Made by a program: the position numbers and the translations under genes. From Neurospora crassa OR74A (taxonomy: Eukaryota; Ascomycota; Sordariomycetes; Sordariales; Sordariaceae), in assembly GCF_000182925.2 (NCBI RefSeq), contig NC_026507.1:434001-498000 (forward strand): a stretch of 64,000 nt of DNA. Reading direction: 5' to 3'. The notes beneath the pieces were generated by a model. It saw only the letters and a program-made list of their open reading frames with translations, made no database searches and was not told the origin of the DNA. This document shows, one piece after another, positions 41,992-54,048 of this stretch (positions within the stretch are counted from its first letter, which is position 1; every line of letters begins with the position of its first letter).

Positions 41992-44925
41992 TTTTTGCCT
42001 ACCTTTTCACCTTACCTAACGCTGTCTACTCATATGCACTGACTGCGCAGGTTTGGAGGTACTTACAGTACGCTGATCTGGACATGGATGATGGAAGTAA
42101 TCGAGTGGTCTTCACCGCGCGTCAATAGGTAGTGTGGAGGTGTTTGGGTCCATATAGACACACCGAGGCTCGTTGTGTTTGTGTGGGAGGTTCTCGCTGT
42201 TTACACGGTTGGGGATGCCTAGAGGTCTAAACGAAACGAAACGAATCGAATCGAATGTATACGGTAACGATCCTTTGTCTTTCTCAGGCTTTTTCCTTCT
42301 TCATCATCATCCATCTCTCTTCAACGGAATCTCTTTTCTTTTTCCCCCTAAGTTGGTAGAGGTGCTTATATCTCCAGAAACTTTTCTTCCCTTTCTCACA
42401 TCACAGGTACTATCTTCGAGCAATCGAGCATTCCATAGATTAGGTATCATCCCTCTTCTTCTATCAGTCAGAAAAGCCACGATACCTATCATGAGATAAA
42501 TACCTAGTAGCTCGCAGTTCTCGCTGCCGTAACAAATTTGACAGATAGTCCACAGGAGAAAGAGTATGGTGGCTGGATGGAGGGCAGAGATCATACTACC
42601 TCTAGGTACACGCCAGGGTAGAGGTACCGTGACCACAGAAGAACAGACAGCAGTGCCTTTCCACTTACATGTAGTATGTTCTTTGGCTCCGTGGTGAATA
42701 GGTGCACAAGAGCCAAGCCCTCCGAGGCTCCGACGGTTATCGATGTCCTCTCAAATGAGACCAGGGTTGCGTTCTGTTCCATAGAGGTATATGCTGTTGA
42801 CTTGGCGTCAACGAGTTAACATGCTAAACTCGATGTACATACCTAACTGAAAAAACGTGCCGTGTCTCGCATACGAATGACATCCACCAAGATACCCGTA
42901 CCTGAGCGCCATCTTGAACATGCGTTTCAACAATATCAGGAGTCGCTGGGCCACGAAGGGCCACTTTGGTAAACCAGCGTCAACGTAGAAGAACATACCA
43001 AACTCCAAGGTGGGAGTAAGGAAGGGATTAGGAAATAATCTCGAACAACCGTCCGATTGATGAGGTAAGGTGCCCGCTGAGAACACATCGTTCGCGAATA
43101 GGAAAGGTACTTAGCCACGTTTTCATCAGTGCGTATGGCGAGCTATTTGGGAGGCGGCAACAAGAGCTGCTGAACTGGAGAGGATTATCAGTTAATAGGA
43201 AAGAGTCTGGTGGAGGATTGATTGACGACTTGTAGATGAGCGGCAGGTGAGAAGGGTATTTACCTACCTTTTGGTCTCAAGTTAGATGGTGGTTCTCAGT
43301 GGAGAAATTTGTTCCCAGTCACGTATGTGGTTCATCGTTCTGTGAGACGCACAAGGCTTGATGCCTCGAGGACGGGCAACTAGGTAGTTGACCTGTGTCA
43401 AACTGACAGAGATTTAGCAGAGAAGTGCAACTCGCACAGAGCCACAAGCCCCGATGTTCCAATCCTTTCACATGCTGTTGTCATCCTCAAGTCTGTGCTC
43501 TCAACCTCTTGGGCAACCTCGGCGTTTGCGGTGCTTCACCGTCTTCAGGATCACACTTTTGACATTGCCCGCCTGCTTTTCCCCGGTTGTATTTGCACAT
43601 GAGTGGGGATCGTAGCATTGACAGTTCAATATCATCGACAAGCTACACCGTTCTGGTCGTCCAGGTGGAAGGTAGCTTGGACTTGACTCCGTCGCAAAGA
43701 TTTCTTGTTCCCTGCTGCTGGCATTCCCTGTAAACGCCATAATAGAAAGGCTATTCACAGAAGAGTTGCCTCTTATAATGACAAGAAAGAATAAAAAGGA
43801 ACCGGGGAAGACAACGAGGCAGTCTTGCGTTCAGTGGGGGCAAACTAGTTTGGGTTGACAATGAATCCCGCTCCCCTTGTGCCTGTACTGAGAAAGGCAG
43901 CTCGAGGGATGAGAGTGGAAACTCTTCACACACCAACTCAGAGTTTGATGTAACCTCCTTATTCCCATTGTGGTGCACATGGGCCCCAGTGTCCCCCAAC
44001 ACGGACGCAATGCCACAATGGCTGACGTTAAACAGAAGATCCGACCCACTTGGATCTCCATCGATGTCACCCCCCGCCGAAAGAAAGCGGGAAGCTCCCC
44101 GCAACCCGCCGTCTCGCAAAGCGTGGTTTTTGCGGAGAGTCTAGGATAGGTACAGTAAGCGAGGAAGCATTGCATGACAAAGAGAAAATCCGGAGTACAT
44201 AAAGGCGTCCTAAATACCGTGCAAAGCCTTCCATTTCAGGTAGTAGTTTACCTGCGAACCTTCATTCCCACATCAACTTTACCAATTCCTCTTTGCGCAT
44301 CGAAGGATCGATGAGCCAGCAACGGGCCGCGGGGAAAGTGAAAAGGATGGTCCCGTCTATTAGTGCAACGGCAAGGGGCGGGTAAGCCCGCCGGCCCACC
44401 AATCATGATCGACTCGGTCAACATCATGCTCAATACTTGTCAGTTCTGCGTTGCTTTCAGGAGAACTATGTTGATGAGGAAGAAAGATCTGCATCGTGAA
44501 CGAAACCCCTCCTTCATCCTTCGGGGGATGAGAGTCTCTCATGAGTGATCCGATTGGTGTCACTGCCCAAAAAGATTGGCGCTAATGGCCAAGCAACCTT
44601 ACACCGACACTGTGTGTACAGGCCGCACGTTGCTGGCATCCAACGTCGTGAAGAAGTCAGAAGTTGAGGCTGGGGGAAACCGAGGCCGATCGTGTCCTGC
44701 CATGTGTGATTCGGTGCTTCGTTACCTATGTTGTTGTGCCTCTGAGTTGAGGTTGTTGGATGAAGGGTTAGGAATTGGACGGAAAAGGTATAAAGAGACC
44801 TTCTCATCCGCCCTTATCGACGACTTTTCATGTCTCATCATCAGCAGCATCAACAGCCTCTTCACATCCGATACTTCCATCACTTCCAACCAACCAACCA
44901 AGCAACCCCTTAGACAACCTTCAAA
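41992..44925. other. 2.9 kb intergenic, no gene seen
   Basis: No convincing frame. A short FNVSH-containing minus-strand frame (43751-44119) recalls a phosphopantetheinyl-transferase motif but has no other support. CTAGGTA and AGAGGTA words recur at 42350-42800. Confidence 0.5.
44789..44794 (+). promoter_or_regulatory. TATA box of the CFEM gene
   Basis: TATAAA in the context AAGGTATAAAGAG, 132 bases above the ATG at 44926, followed by a pyrimidine-rich leader. A good fungal core-promoter match. Confidence 0.55.
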
Positions 44926-45267
44926 ATGAAGTTCACCATCGCCCTCGCTCTGTTCAGCGCCGTCGCCATGGCCCAGAATTGCCCTCAGGCCACTCTTATG
45001 CCCGCATGTGCTGTACGTTCTCCCTCCCCTCTAATACCTTGAATTCGCGAGGTTTGTGTCAGCCATTGACTCACAGTTTCACAGACCCCCTGCATCAGTT
45101 CTGCTGCATCCGCCGTCGGCTGCAATGGAGCTGACTATGCCTGCCAATGCTCCAAGTCTGCTCAGCTCGTGGCTTCCGCTCAAGGTTGCGTTCTCGGAGG
45201 CTGCGGCATTGAGGCTGCCCCCACCGTCATCAGCGCCGCTTCTGCTATCTGCAGTGCTTGCGCTTAA
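44926..45267 (+). CDS. short secreted CFEM-domain protein
   Basis: Exons 44926-45012 and 45085-45267 join in phase 0 over a 72-base intron (GTACGT, CACAG), giving 89 residues. A signal peptide (residues 1-16, MKFTIALALFSAVAMA) is followed by ten cysteines at 19, 28, 32, 42, 49, 51, 64, 69, 85 and 88. The core C42-NGAD-YA-C49-Q-C51 is the CFEM signature, and Asp46 is in the place of the heme-iron ligand known from Candida hemophores. The protein stops three residues after the last CFEM region, with no Ser/Thr-rich stalk or GPI signal, so it should be released rather than wall-anchored. Possible roles are heme/iron capture or an effector; these come from the family. The start context TCAAAATGAAG is strong. 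A TATA box lies 132 bases upstream. Confidence 0.92.
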
Positions 45268-46452
45268 GCGGTGTCTTGTCGACAACAAACGGCCAAACGA
45301 CTTTTTTCTCGCGATGATAAAAGATAGCATGAGTGCATGATTGGGCTGTGTTGCTTTTGTCCTCTTTGACTGGTTGGTTTGGTTGGGCTGGCTGAGTCGG
45401 AAGGGATGGTTGCCTGTTTGGTTATGATCCGAGTCATTGGTTCTTCCTCGGAAACAAATAGATAACTGCAGTCTCCAATCCGGTTCCATGTTGTCGTTGC
45501 CAGTGATACATGTGGCAAATCTGCGAGAAAGGGCCCGACAGTTGATTTATACAGGAGATTGAATGTCTGAAAGAGAGTTTAGTTCGCCATATTGCTATGC
45601 AACTGCAAGGCGATAAGGTTAGAATATCAAAGGGTGAGAAACGAAAGGCAGTAGGTCAAGGTGAGAATGTAAGAAGAACGTGAGAAGATAAAGTAGGAAG
45701 GTGAGAAGGTAAGAAGAGGATAAGGAAGTAACTAAGAATGCAATAAAGTCGGAAGAGGGTGAGAGAGTGAGAGAGTGAAAAGAAGGTAGAAAAAGGGACA
45801 TGTTTCTCAAATTCTTTGGTAGGGCCAAAGGTCATCGCATGGGGTTTGGCTCATCAGTTGAACGAGGTAGACACTATAGGTAGAGAGGATATCAATGTCG
45901 AGGCAGTGGGGATAATATCCTGGTCTGAGTTGAATGGCGCAAGGAATAGCATCAAGCAGTACTTGGTTTAAGCATTTGGAAGAAGTCGTCCTGTCAGCAT
46001 CAGATCTCGTATCAAGACGTTGAGTAAGTCTTGTTGGATGACGGGGTGAGTGTTGTTGTTCGACGATGGAAGTCGAGGACGTCCTGATTCAGTTGGTCTG
46101 TGCTTTATGTAACACGTGATTTGGCATTGATCTACCTAGTGCACAGACCACTTTCAGCTGTGCTGTCATGTCAGGAGCTCTGAGCTCTGATGGTCCAAGC
46201 TGCAGCGCGTTTGTGACGCGGTGATTTTCAGAAGGGTTCCCGTCAATTCCAAAGCCATCGATCGATCCAACAACACCAACACCACCAACATCACCACATC
46301 ATCAACATCGCCAACCACTCTTTCACACCGTAATACTGCTTCTCTTCACGACGCCATAATACCCAATTGATAAGGCCATGATAACGACATCACCATAGCG
46401 CATCCATCTTTTTCCTGTTGATTCTTCTTTGCGAACTCCTTGACTTTCGACG
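45268..46452. other. intergenic, no gene seen
   Basis: About 1.2 kb. AG-rich repeat-like stretch at 45640-45800 (GAGAATGTAAGAAG variants). An ACCAACACC-rich leader runs just above the nup37 start. Confidence 0.55.
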
Positions 46453-48833
46453 ATGCAGTCGACCACTCCCAGAACAAGGCGCACGCCGCAAAGTACACAA
46501 TTCACGTGCGCAGAGTCCCTCACTACCACCGTACAAACACGAAAGAGACGCAAAACTGACTTTGGTCTATCAGATACCCCCTTAAGAGCCGAGTGTACGA
46601 CATCAAGACATACCCCGTCCAGACTGCCCAAGGCTCCACTGTCCTCATCTATGGCCACGAAAACGGCGTCGCTCTGATATGGCGAGGCGGTCGCAAACTT
46701 AAGACATCCAAAAAAGGAGCAGGCGCGGCGCAAAATGGGGGAAAGCCGGAAGACGCCGTTATGATTATTGACTCGGACGACGAGAGTCCGGCCATTCCAG
46801 CTACACCCTTCGTGGACAAGCCCGAGTTCGATGACACCGTTACTACCGATGCTTCCTCGCTCGCCGATATTGTCCAGACTCTCGACCTGGCATTTGGTAC
46901 AGCCGTCCACCACATCGCTGTATTGCCCATGCCCACCTGCACCGCCCAAGACGAAGCCTGGAACGGAGCGCAGATCCTGAAAGAGAAACTCGTCTTTGCC
47001 GTCACATGCGCCAACGGCGACGTCTTTGTCGTGACACTACCACTGACACCCCCGTCAAACGAGAGCAAGGCGCGGCCGGCACTAAAGCACAGCCTGCTCG
47101 CTGGAAATGCGGGCAAGGGTGCATGGGGGGAGACTCTAACATTGCTAGCAGGCCAGCGCAAACCTTCGGAAGGAGTCGCCATTACGCTCGTGAAGGAACA
47201 GCCAGGGTCGGAGTCATCACAGGGCCGTAAGGGGTCTGTAACCCGTGTCGTTGTTGCAGCACACACGCGCGAGGCGAGCGGAACCCTTCGCTTCTGGGAT
47301 GTTCCCTTGGACGCCACGCCCGGCACGACTGCTCGTGTCGAACCGTTCCAGACTGAGTACCTCCCATCACCACTCGGCGGCATCTCTTTCAACCCGCTGC
47401 ACGTCACCCAGCTTCTCGTTGTTGATCCAGCGCATGCGGTGCGAATCTACGATTACTCCATCCCATCTCTGCCTTCGGACGATACCTCAGAGGGCCCATT
47501 CCCTACCCAGGGTTCATGGTTAATCTCCCTCTACCAACCATTCGCCCGCGGGACGGACATGTCCACGTCTCGCAAACCCGTCGTCGGCGCCGAGTGGATG
47601 GCCCACGGCCGGGCGATCCTCGTGCTGCTGGCCGATGGTCAATGGGGTATCTGGGACATTGACAACGCCAACCCGACCACTGCCTCGTCGGCCGGTCTCT
47701 TTACCAAGGCCAGCTCTGGCCTCCGCGGGTCAGCACTCACTCAATTTAGCGTCTCAGGCTACCTAGAGGGAACCGCTACCAGTCTGCAGCCCCAGCGCAA
47801 CCTTCCCACCACAACCCAGAAATCCGCACCCCTCATCGTCCCCTCGGCGGTTTCCGCCAGCGCCAGCGCCCCCGAAAAGCTCGCCACCGTCAGAGGCGGC
47901 GTTTACGTCTCCCAACTTCCCCTCCCTCGTAACGGCCTAGGCGAAGAGTCTGCGATCCTGTGGCTTTCCAACACCGGCGCCGATCATACTAACCCTATCG
48001 TCTGCACCATCCCCATCCTCTCCCGGTTCTGGGACGCCCAGCTTCAGCGAACTGGAGGCAACCTTTGGACTAGCAGCACCCAACCCGCCGCGCGAATGCT
48101 GCGCCTCACCGACCTCAACGCCGGCTTACTAGGCGAGCGCCTCACAGCAGCCACCGCCATCCCGCGCTCGACCGGGTCTCTCACCGAATCAACAGAAGGA
48201 AAGCAGCTCCCTATCGAGACCATCTTGCTAGGCGAAAGTAGGATGGTCGTCATCCACGAAAACGAAGATGCCTTCGATCAAGCTGCCGCAGCAGCAGCAG
48301 CCGCCGCCGGTCCTTTCTCATCCACCGAACGCCGTCTGATACCCCTACCTGCCCGTAAGAAAGCCAGGCTGGATCTTACCAGCGGCACCGCCAAAGCAAT
48401 CATCGCCTTCCCGAAGCCTGAACAACCCAGTTCCATGGCGTTCAACCTCAGCTTGGCCCGTCCAGAAAACGGAGAGAAATTGCTCAAACCCAAACTGTTA
48501 GAGGCAACAACCAAATCCCCGAGCGCAAGCTTTGACGGCGCGGCATCAACACAAGAGATTGACGAGGGAGGGGTTGGCCCCGATAGTCAAGACACTGTTG
48601 CGTTCAGCGCCTATGGAGGAGGAAAGAGTCAGAGCCAGGGTCGTGATCCGGGCTTGTTGTTCATCAATGATTTGAACTTTGCTGCGGACGTGGAGGATGA
48701 CAAGTCGGAGGCGGAGGGAAGAGATATCGAGGCCGAGTTAATGGATATCATGGAGATTGATAGGGAGTTGGAGGAGATGGAGAGTCAGAGGGGTAAACAG
48801 GGGACTAAAAGGGTGTTTTTTGAGGAGGGCTGA
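46453..48833 (+). CDS. nup37: nucleoporin Nup37-like WD40 protein
   Basis: Exons 46453-46505 and 46574-48833 (770 residues) join in phase 2 over a 68-base intron with unusual donor GTGCGC, branch CTGAC and acceptor ATCAG. Without this joint the long frame has no nearby ATG. The joined start reads QFTYPLKSRVYDIKTYPVQ and is followed by LIYGHENGVALIWRGGR, which matches my memory of the fungal Nup37 N-terminus. WD-type segments follow (LRFWDVPL about 245, VRIYDYSIP about 290, GQWGIWDID about 355). The C-terminal third is disordered with a nine-Ala run and ends in a Glu-rich helix. Nup37 is a beta-propeller bound to Nup120 in the nuclear-pore Y complex. The fungal form is longer than the about 330-residue animal one because of this tail. 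Family call moderately firm. Confidence 0.75.
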
Positions 48834-50057
48834 ACGTTTGCGGGCTTGACATGGCGACAACACATTTACGAGACGGAAGCGATAACACCGACTTGAAGAC
48901 GTCACACATCTGAATGACACCACCGGCGCAGCAATCTACACCAACACCAGTCTGTGCCGGAAAGAACAGTACCGACGACAAGCAGTGCCGAGTATTTGTC
49001 TACCCACCTACCGACGGATGAGAACAAATGGAGGGGAGGCATATGGAAAGTTGTCTACAGATACCCGACAATGCTAACTCTTCCCTAAACAAGGACATTT
49101 TCTGCTGTCAGCATGCATAAGCATAAGATATCTTTTGAAGGAGAACGAAAGACAATTACCAGCATCGTCTGTTCAGTCAGGCAAGGACCGTTTGCACCTT
49201 TGCTACCAACTTCCACTTGTCCACTTTTTTCCCTTGATCCCCTTTATTTTCTCGACGTTGAATTCCATGCCTCAAGTTACCAGCTAACCTCAACAAGTAT
49301 TCCCATCAGTTTTATTTTCACGTCCCAGTCGCCCGAACCCCTTTCAGCCCCCTTTTTTTTTCACCTTTTTTTTTTTTCACCTTTTTTTTTTTGGACACCC
49401 TTCCACTTCCACTTGCATTTCCACCCTGCAAGTCTACCTACCCATTCCAATACATCCCATATATCCCACACACATCCTCCCTATATACTCCTCCCCATTT
49501 CCTCCGAAAACATTCCTCCTTTTCAGGAATATTTCCGCACGTTCAGGTGGAGCACAAGGCGAGAACAATCCTTGATTCCAGGCTCTGTATTCCGAGCGGT
49601 ACATCAAAACAAGCAAATCCCCAATGGGGTGGAACTTGTCAGCGTCACTTTGGTGGGATTTGTACCAAGAGTACAAGTGGTGGGAGAAGAAGAATCTTTT
49701 TTTTCTTTTTTATCCTGGCTTCCTTTGCCTGTCGGGCAGCCCTGATAGGAAGTCGGGTGTTGTGCGCTGATACATTTCGATACATAGGAATATGTTCACG
49801 TTTGAAGGTTGCAGTGGAAGGTAAGGTGAAGTGAAATGTAATAAAAATTACGATTCGACTCTTGATGATTTTCTAATAGGAGGAAAACTTCGTGATAGTC
49901 ATCATGATGCAATCAATAACTGCTGTGCGCGCGTCCCTGAACGCCTCTGCTTTCCCTTTACCCATCCATCCATCCATCCATCCCTGTGAATCTGAATGGT
50001 CCCGTTCTTCAATCCTAAATGCAAATTCCGTCCTTTTTCTCGGTTGAATGAACCCCT
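48834..50057. other. intergenic, no gene seen
   Basis: About 1.2 kb, strongly pyrimidine-biased on the plus strand around 49180-49520 with several T9-T11 runs, and (ATCC)n at 49962-49983. A 210-codon frame here begins GTG/ATG-like but encodes only Phe/Pro/Ser-biased sequence and is rejected. Confidence 0.55.
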
Positions 50058-50965
50058 TTAAGAGAACTCAGATTGCTTGCCAGCCTCCTTGGCCATCTTC
50101 TCCGTCTCCTGAGCCATACCCTTGGCCTTCCCTTGTCCCTCGCTCACGGCACCCTTCGCCTTACCGGCGAGCTCGCTGGCCTTACCGCTCGCCTCATGCT
50201 TGAGCTCCTGGGCCTTTCCCTGCACATCCCCACCAGCAGCCTCGTTGGCAGCACCCTTGGCCTTGCCAGCGAGCTCTGAAGCCTTGCCCTTAGCCTCGCC
50301 AGTCAACTCAGAAGCAGCGCCAGACAAGTTTCCGCTCGTCGCCTCGTTGGCAGCGCCCTTGGCCTTGCCCGCCAGCTCAGACGCCTTGCCCTTGGCCTCA
50401 CCAGCGAGCTCGGAAGCCTTGCCCTTGGCTTCGCCCGCTAGCTCCGAAACGTTGCCTGAGGTGGCCTCGTTGGCGGCGCCCTTGGCCTTGCCTGACAGCT
50501 CAGACGCCTTACCCTTCGCCTCACCAGCGAGCTCCGAAGCCTTGCCCTTGACGTCCTTGGGGATGGCGTCGGCGGCGTCCGAAGCGGCGTTGCTGGCGGC
50601 GTCCTTGACGCGGGAGGCGAGGTCGGAGGGCGAGGAGGCGTTGGTGAGGGTGTCGGCGGTTTCCTTGAGTTTTGAGGCTACGTTGGCTGTTTCGAGGAGG
50701 GAATGAGTTAGTGAGTGTTTTTGTTATCATTGGATGATGGAAGACAACTTAAAGGAGACAGGGAATACGTACAGCCAATGTCCATGCCATCGAGGGCCTT
50801 GTCAGAAACAGCGCGGTTGACGGTGTTGAGGGTGTCCTTTACGGTCTCGGAGATGGACTTTTGAAGAGTAACGGAAGAAGAGAAGGCGGCGCGGGGCGTA
50901 GAGACGGCGGCGGCGCGGGGGATTTGGGTGGCGACCCTGCGAGTAGCAATTGTGAAGGCTGACAT
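50058..50965 (-). CDS. mitochondrial LEA-repeat protein
   Basis: Exons 50965-50773 and 50686-50058 join in phase 1 over an 86-base intron (GTACGT, branch CACTAAC, ACAG), giving 273 residues. The N-terminus is rich in Arg, Ala and Ser with no acids (ATRRVATQIPRAAAV...TPRAAFSSS), a typical mitochondrial presequence. After a short helix (SETVKDTLNTVNRAVSDKAL) come about ten imperfect repeats of the KGKASELAGKAKGAANEA kind, an amphipathic Ala/Lys/Glu pattern of group-3 late-embryogenesis-abundant proteins. Such proteins are unfolded in water and fold on drying, protecting membranes or enzymes. In fungi they are often conidial or stress-induced. Repeat units match at DNA level too, so copy number may vary between strains. 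The targeting call is an inference. Confidence 0.85.
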
Positions 50966-52240
50966 TGTGATGATGTGTGGTTGGTTGTTGTGTTTATGTG
51001 TTGGGTATCTTGGGTGTTGTTGTTGTTGTTTTGTTGTTTGAATTAGATCCTCTGCTTTGGGATTCGGTTCGTGATCTTTTTCTCGTTATTTGTTTGAGAA
51101 AAAAAAAAGGTGTTTGCTTGATTATCGGTGTTTGTGTGACTGAATGGAAAGGGAAGAAGGAATTGTCTGAGATCGAGGATAATGTTGCTTATAAAAAGGT
51201 TGTTTGTTTGTTCCTTCCTCTCACGTTTTGTTGTGGTGATGTCATAGGTATTGTGAAGTGCAGCTGCGTGTAACCCCTGCAGGCCAATGACGTCCTCTTG
51301 CGGGGAAGGTGCGTGCGAAACTCGCTGGTCTTTGTGAGGGAAGGAGGTACCTGCGTACCTTGCACAATTCTCGGTTCAGCTTTTTCAGTCTTCTTTGGTC
51401 CAGATTTTACAAATAATTTTTTTTGAAATTGTTCAAATTATACAAATTGTGAAGTTCCCGTGCCTTGGTTGTACTTGGGAACTATCACCTGCTACTCCAC
51501 CGCCAACGATCATGGCTCGCATGTAAACAAGCACGGAACGCTGGAGACAGCTGTATCCTCTAGGCTTGACAGTTTTGAGGCGATGATGCCAGTAAAATCT
51601 GTCAGAAGAGCAAGAACTCAAGAGCTGAGACAAGTGCTTCGGTCGAGGTTCGTGTAGTTAATGCCTGATTTAAAGTCTTGACGAGAAGCGACACCACATG
51701 TACACTTTCCACTTCACATGGCAACCAGCACCAAACACCTTCACACCAACCATCATAGCTTCAAACATTGAGAGCTCCCACGGCCACAAGTTTTTTTTTT
51801 TTAAGAGGCTCCTTTCGATAGTGTGATTACCGGCGCCCATCGGGGCCTAGAGCGGTAGATCGCAACTCGTCAAGTCCCGTGGCTGTCACCCATGTCGAAA
51901 GCTTGGCACCTTGATGGGCCTTTTGGTGGACTCCATGACGTTACCACTCAGGTACCAACCTAGCTACACCAAAAATACCTGCACCAGGGCCATCACAGCC
52001 TCAACAACCATTAACTTACCTTACCTGATTGTCTGTATCAGATGGATCCGTGACGCCTTCTGACGCTTGACAAAACATGAAGCAAGTTACAGCAATGGAA
52101 CCAAATGTATCCAGGGTCCATCCATGAGGAGGAACCCCGGTGACCCCATCTCACTCTTCCAGTCTTTCAGTCATGTGGTGTATGACTTCAAACTGGTAAT
52201 GGTATTTTCAAAAATTTCACATCACTCTACACCACCGCAT
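50966..52240. other. intergenic, no gene seen
   Basis: About 1.3 kb. TATAAG on the minus strand near 51191-51196 could be the LEA gene core promoter. T- and A-rich spots at 51417 and 51790. No coding frame recognised. Confidence 0.55.
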
Positions 52241-53368
52241 TTACCGCCCCTTGAACACAGGCTTCCTCTTCTCCGCAAACGCCTTCAACGCCTCATCGCG
52301 GTCTTCCGTCCTTACCACCCTCAGATACATATCGTTCTCCACCATCTCACTGGGCTCCTGCACGGCCTTGAGCGCGGCCCTGATGGCGACCGGGCCACCC
52401 TCGCAAATCTCCATCGCCAGACGGACCGCCTCGCTCAGCGCCGTCCTGCGCGCCAGGCTTAGAATCATTTTGTCCCTGGGCTCCTGCTCCATGGCCGCCC
52501 ACTCCTTGGCCTGCTCCTCGGATTCGGGCGCGACCTCGACCAAGCGGTCGGCCAAGCCTAGGAAATAAGCCTCGGGTGCGCTGACGCGACGGCCGGTCAA
52601 AATCAGGTCGCGCGCGCGGGGGATGCCGATGAGTTGGGGCAGGCGGTAGGTGCCGCCGGCGCCGGGGATAATGCCTAGTCGGGTTTCGGGAAGGCCAACA
52701 ACGGCGTTGGAGGTCAAAACGCGGAAGTGCGTGGCCAGGGCAAGCTCGAGACCGCCGCCGAGAGCGATGGAGGAGATGGCGGAGATGGTGGGGATGGGGA
52801 GGTTTTGCAAAGAGGTGAGGGCAGTGCGAAGGGAGGTGAGGAAGGCCGCTGTTCTGTTTTGGAGGGAAAGGAATCCGTTAGCCGTCCGGATGGGAGAAAA
52901 AAAAAAAAAAAAAAAAAAAAAGAAAGAAAAAAAAAGGGTAAAAGCTTACTCTTCCTGCGAAAACCCCTTGCGCTCCTTCAGATCCGCGCCCGCGCAAAAG
53001 CTGGTGTCAACAGCCGAAGAAATAATCAGCGCGCGGGTAGGGCCCTTCTCGTCCTCGCCAGCCACGCCGCCGAAGCGCTTCTGCCACGAGGCCACGGGCT
53101 TCTCCTCGCCGGTCGCGGCATCGTACTGCGAGTGGACGTCATCGATCTCGTCCCGGAGCGAAGACAACAGAGCACGCGAGATGGCGTTGCGCGCGGCAGG
53201 GCGGTTGAGCTCGAGAATGCGGATGTGACCCGAGTTGGGCGCCGGAAGGTTGGTCACCCGGATGATGGGACCCGCGGGGGCCTCGGTCGAGTAGAAGCGG
53301 CCGGCGACGCGGACGAAGCGGCGGAACGACGAGGTCGTGTTGCGCGGGAGGGCGATTCTGACGGCCAT
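52241..53368 (-). CDS. auh: 3-methylglutaconyl-CoA hydratase (AUH-type enoyl-CoA hydratase)
   Basis: Exons 53368-52950 and 52853-52241 join in phase 2 over a 96-base intron (GTAAGC, branch GCTAAC, AACAG), giving 343 residues. The first 30 residues (MAVRIALPRNTTSSFRRFVR) fit a mitochondrial presequence. The crotonase fold follows: LNRPAARNAIS, the oxyanion-hole part FCAGADLKER, the conserved ALGGGLELAL and GLPETRLGIIPGAGGT. The two catalytic glutamates are Glu176 (GGGLE) and Glu196 (LPET), 20 apart as in human AUH. The DLKER motif and IIPGAGGT(Y)RLP favour AUH over short-chain enoyl-CoA hydratase. The enzyme hydrates 3-methylglutaconyl-CoA to HMG-CoA in leucine breakdown. An insert of about 30 residues (SQYDAATGEEKPVASWQ) is longer than in animals. 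The intron contains a T25 run on the coding strand. Confidence 0.92.
52897..52921 (+). repeat. A25 run inside the auh intron
   Basis: Twenty-five A residues, then short A runs broken by G, to 52935. On the coding strand this is an extreme polypyrimidine stretch just after the donor site and before the branch point. Confidence 0.9.
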
Positions 53369-54048
53369 TGTGTGTATGGTGAGTTTGGTGATGCAATTGG
53401 CGGCCGGTGTTCGTTGTCGAAAGATGCAATTGGGACAAACACACACAAGTCCCGAGATGTGGAATCGATAAATCTTATCAGTGAGCTCGGCCCAAAAATT
53501 GAGTGGAGAGCGGCATGAGCTTCAGCGGGAGGAAGCTGCAAATGACGTCGTGTTTTCCCCGGAGAGATGCGGAGAGACCTAGCTGCCCCTGCTCCGGCTG
53601 TTATGGAACTCCCCCACAACGCCGAGCTACAGAAGCAGTTGCACTAACATGGAATTCACAAACCGAACGGAAAATATCATCCAGCATCACTGCAAATATA
53701 CAAACCTAAACCTTATCTCCTCGAAGATGTGAGGTATCAAGTCACATTCATGAATGTTTCCTACCCTTCCATATCCGCATCCAACCGATTCATGTTACCC
53801 CGATTTAGATATCGCAAGCAAAACCCATGGCCGAGGATAACCGGGCGACCCGTCCAAATCTGGAAAGAAGCTCCCCCTGTAGGTGTTGTACGACCATCCA
53901 AGACGCAGGACCAACCACGTGATACCCCAAATTTTCACCACTCCTCTTTTCTGTTTGGATATCTGATATCCGTTCGTGTTCCTCGATTACCGGCCCGATT
54001 TCTTGTTCACCCATAGGCGACAGAAACAATCCGCAAGAGACTGGAAAA
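53369..54048. other. intergenic, no gene seen
   Basis: About 680 bases. Promoter of auh at the left; nothing else recognised. Confidence 0.5.

Noticed and set aside
43751-44119. A minus-strand frame with FNVSH, resembling a phosphopantetheinyl-transferase motif
   Set aside because: The start is not ATG and none of the other motifs of that family is present.
49113-49745. A 210-codon plus-strand frame
   Set aside because: Phe/Pro/Ser/His-biased translation of a T/C-rich tract, with no domain.
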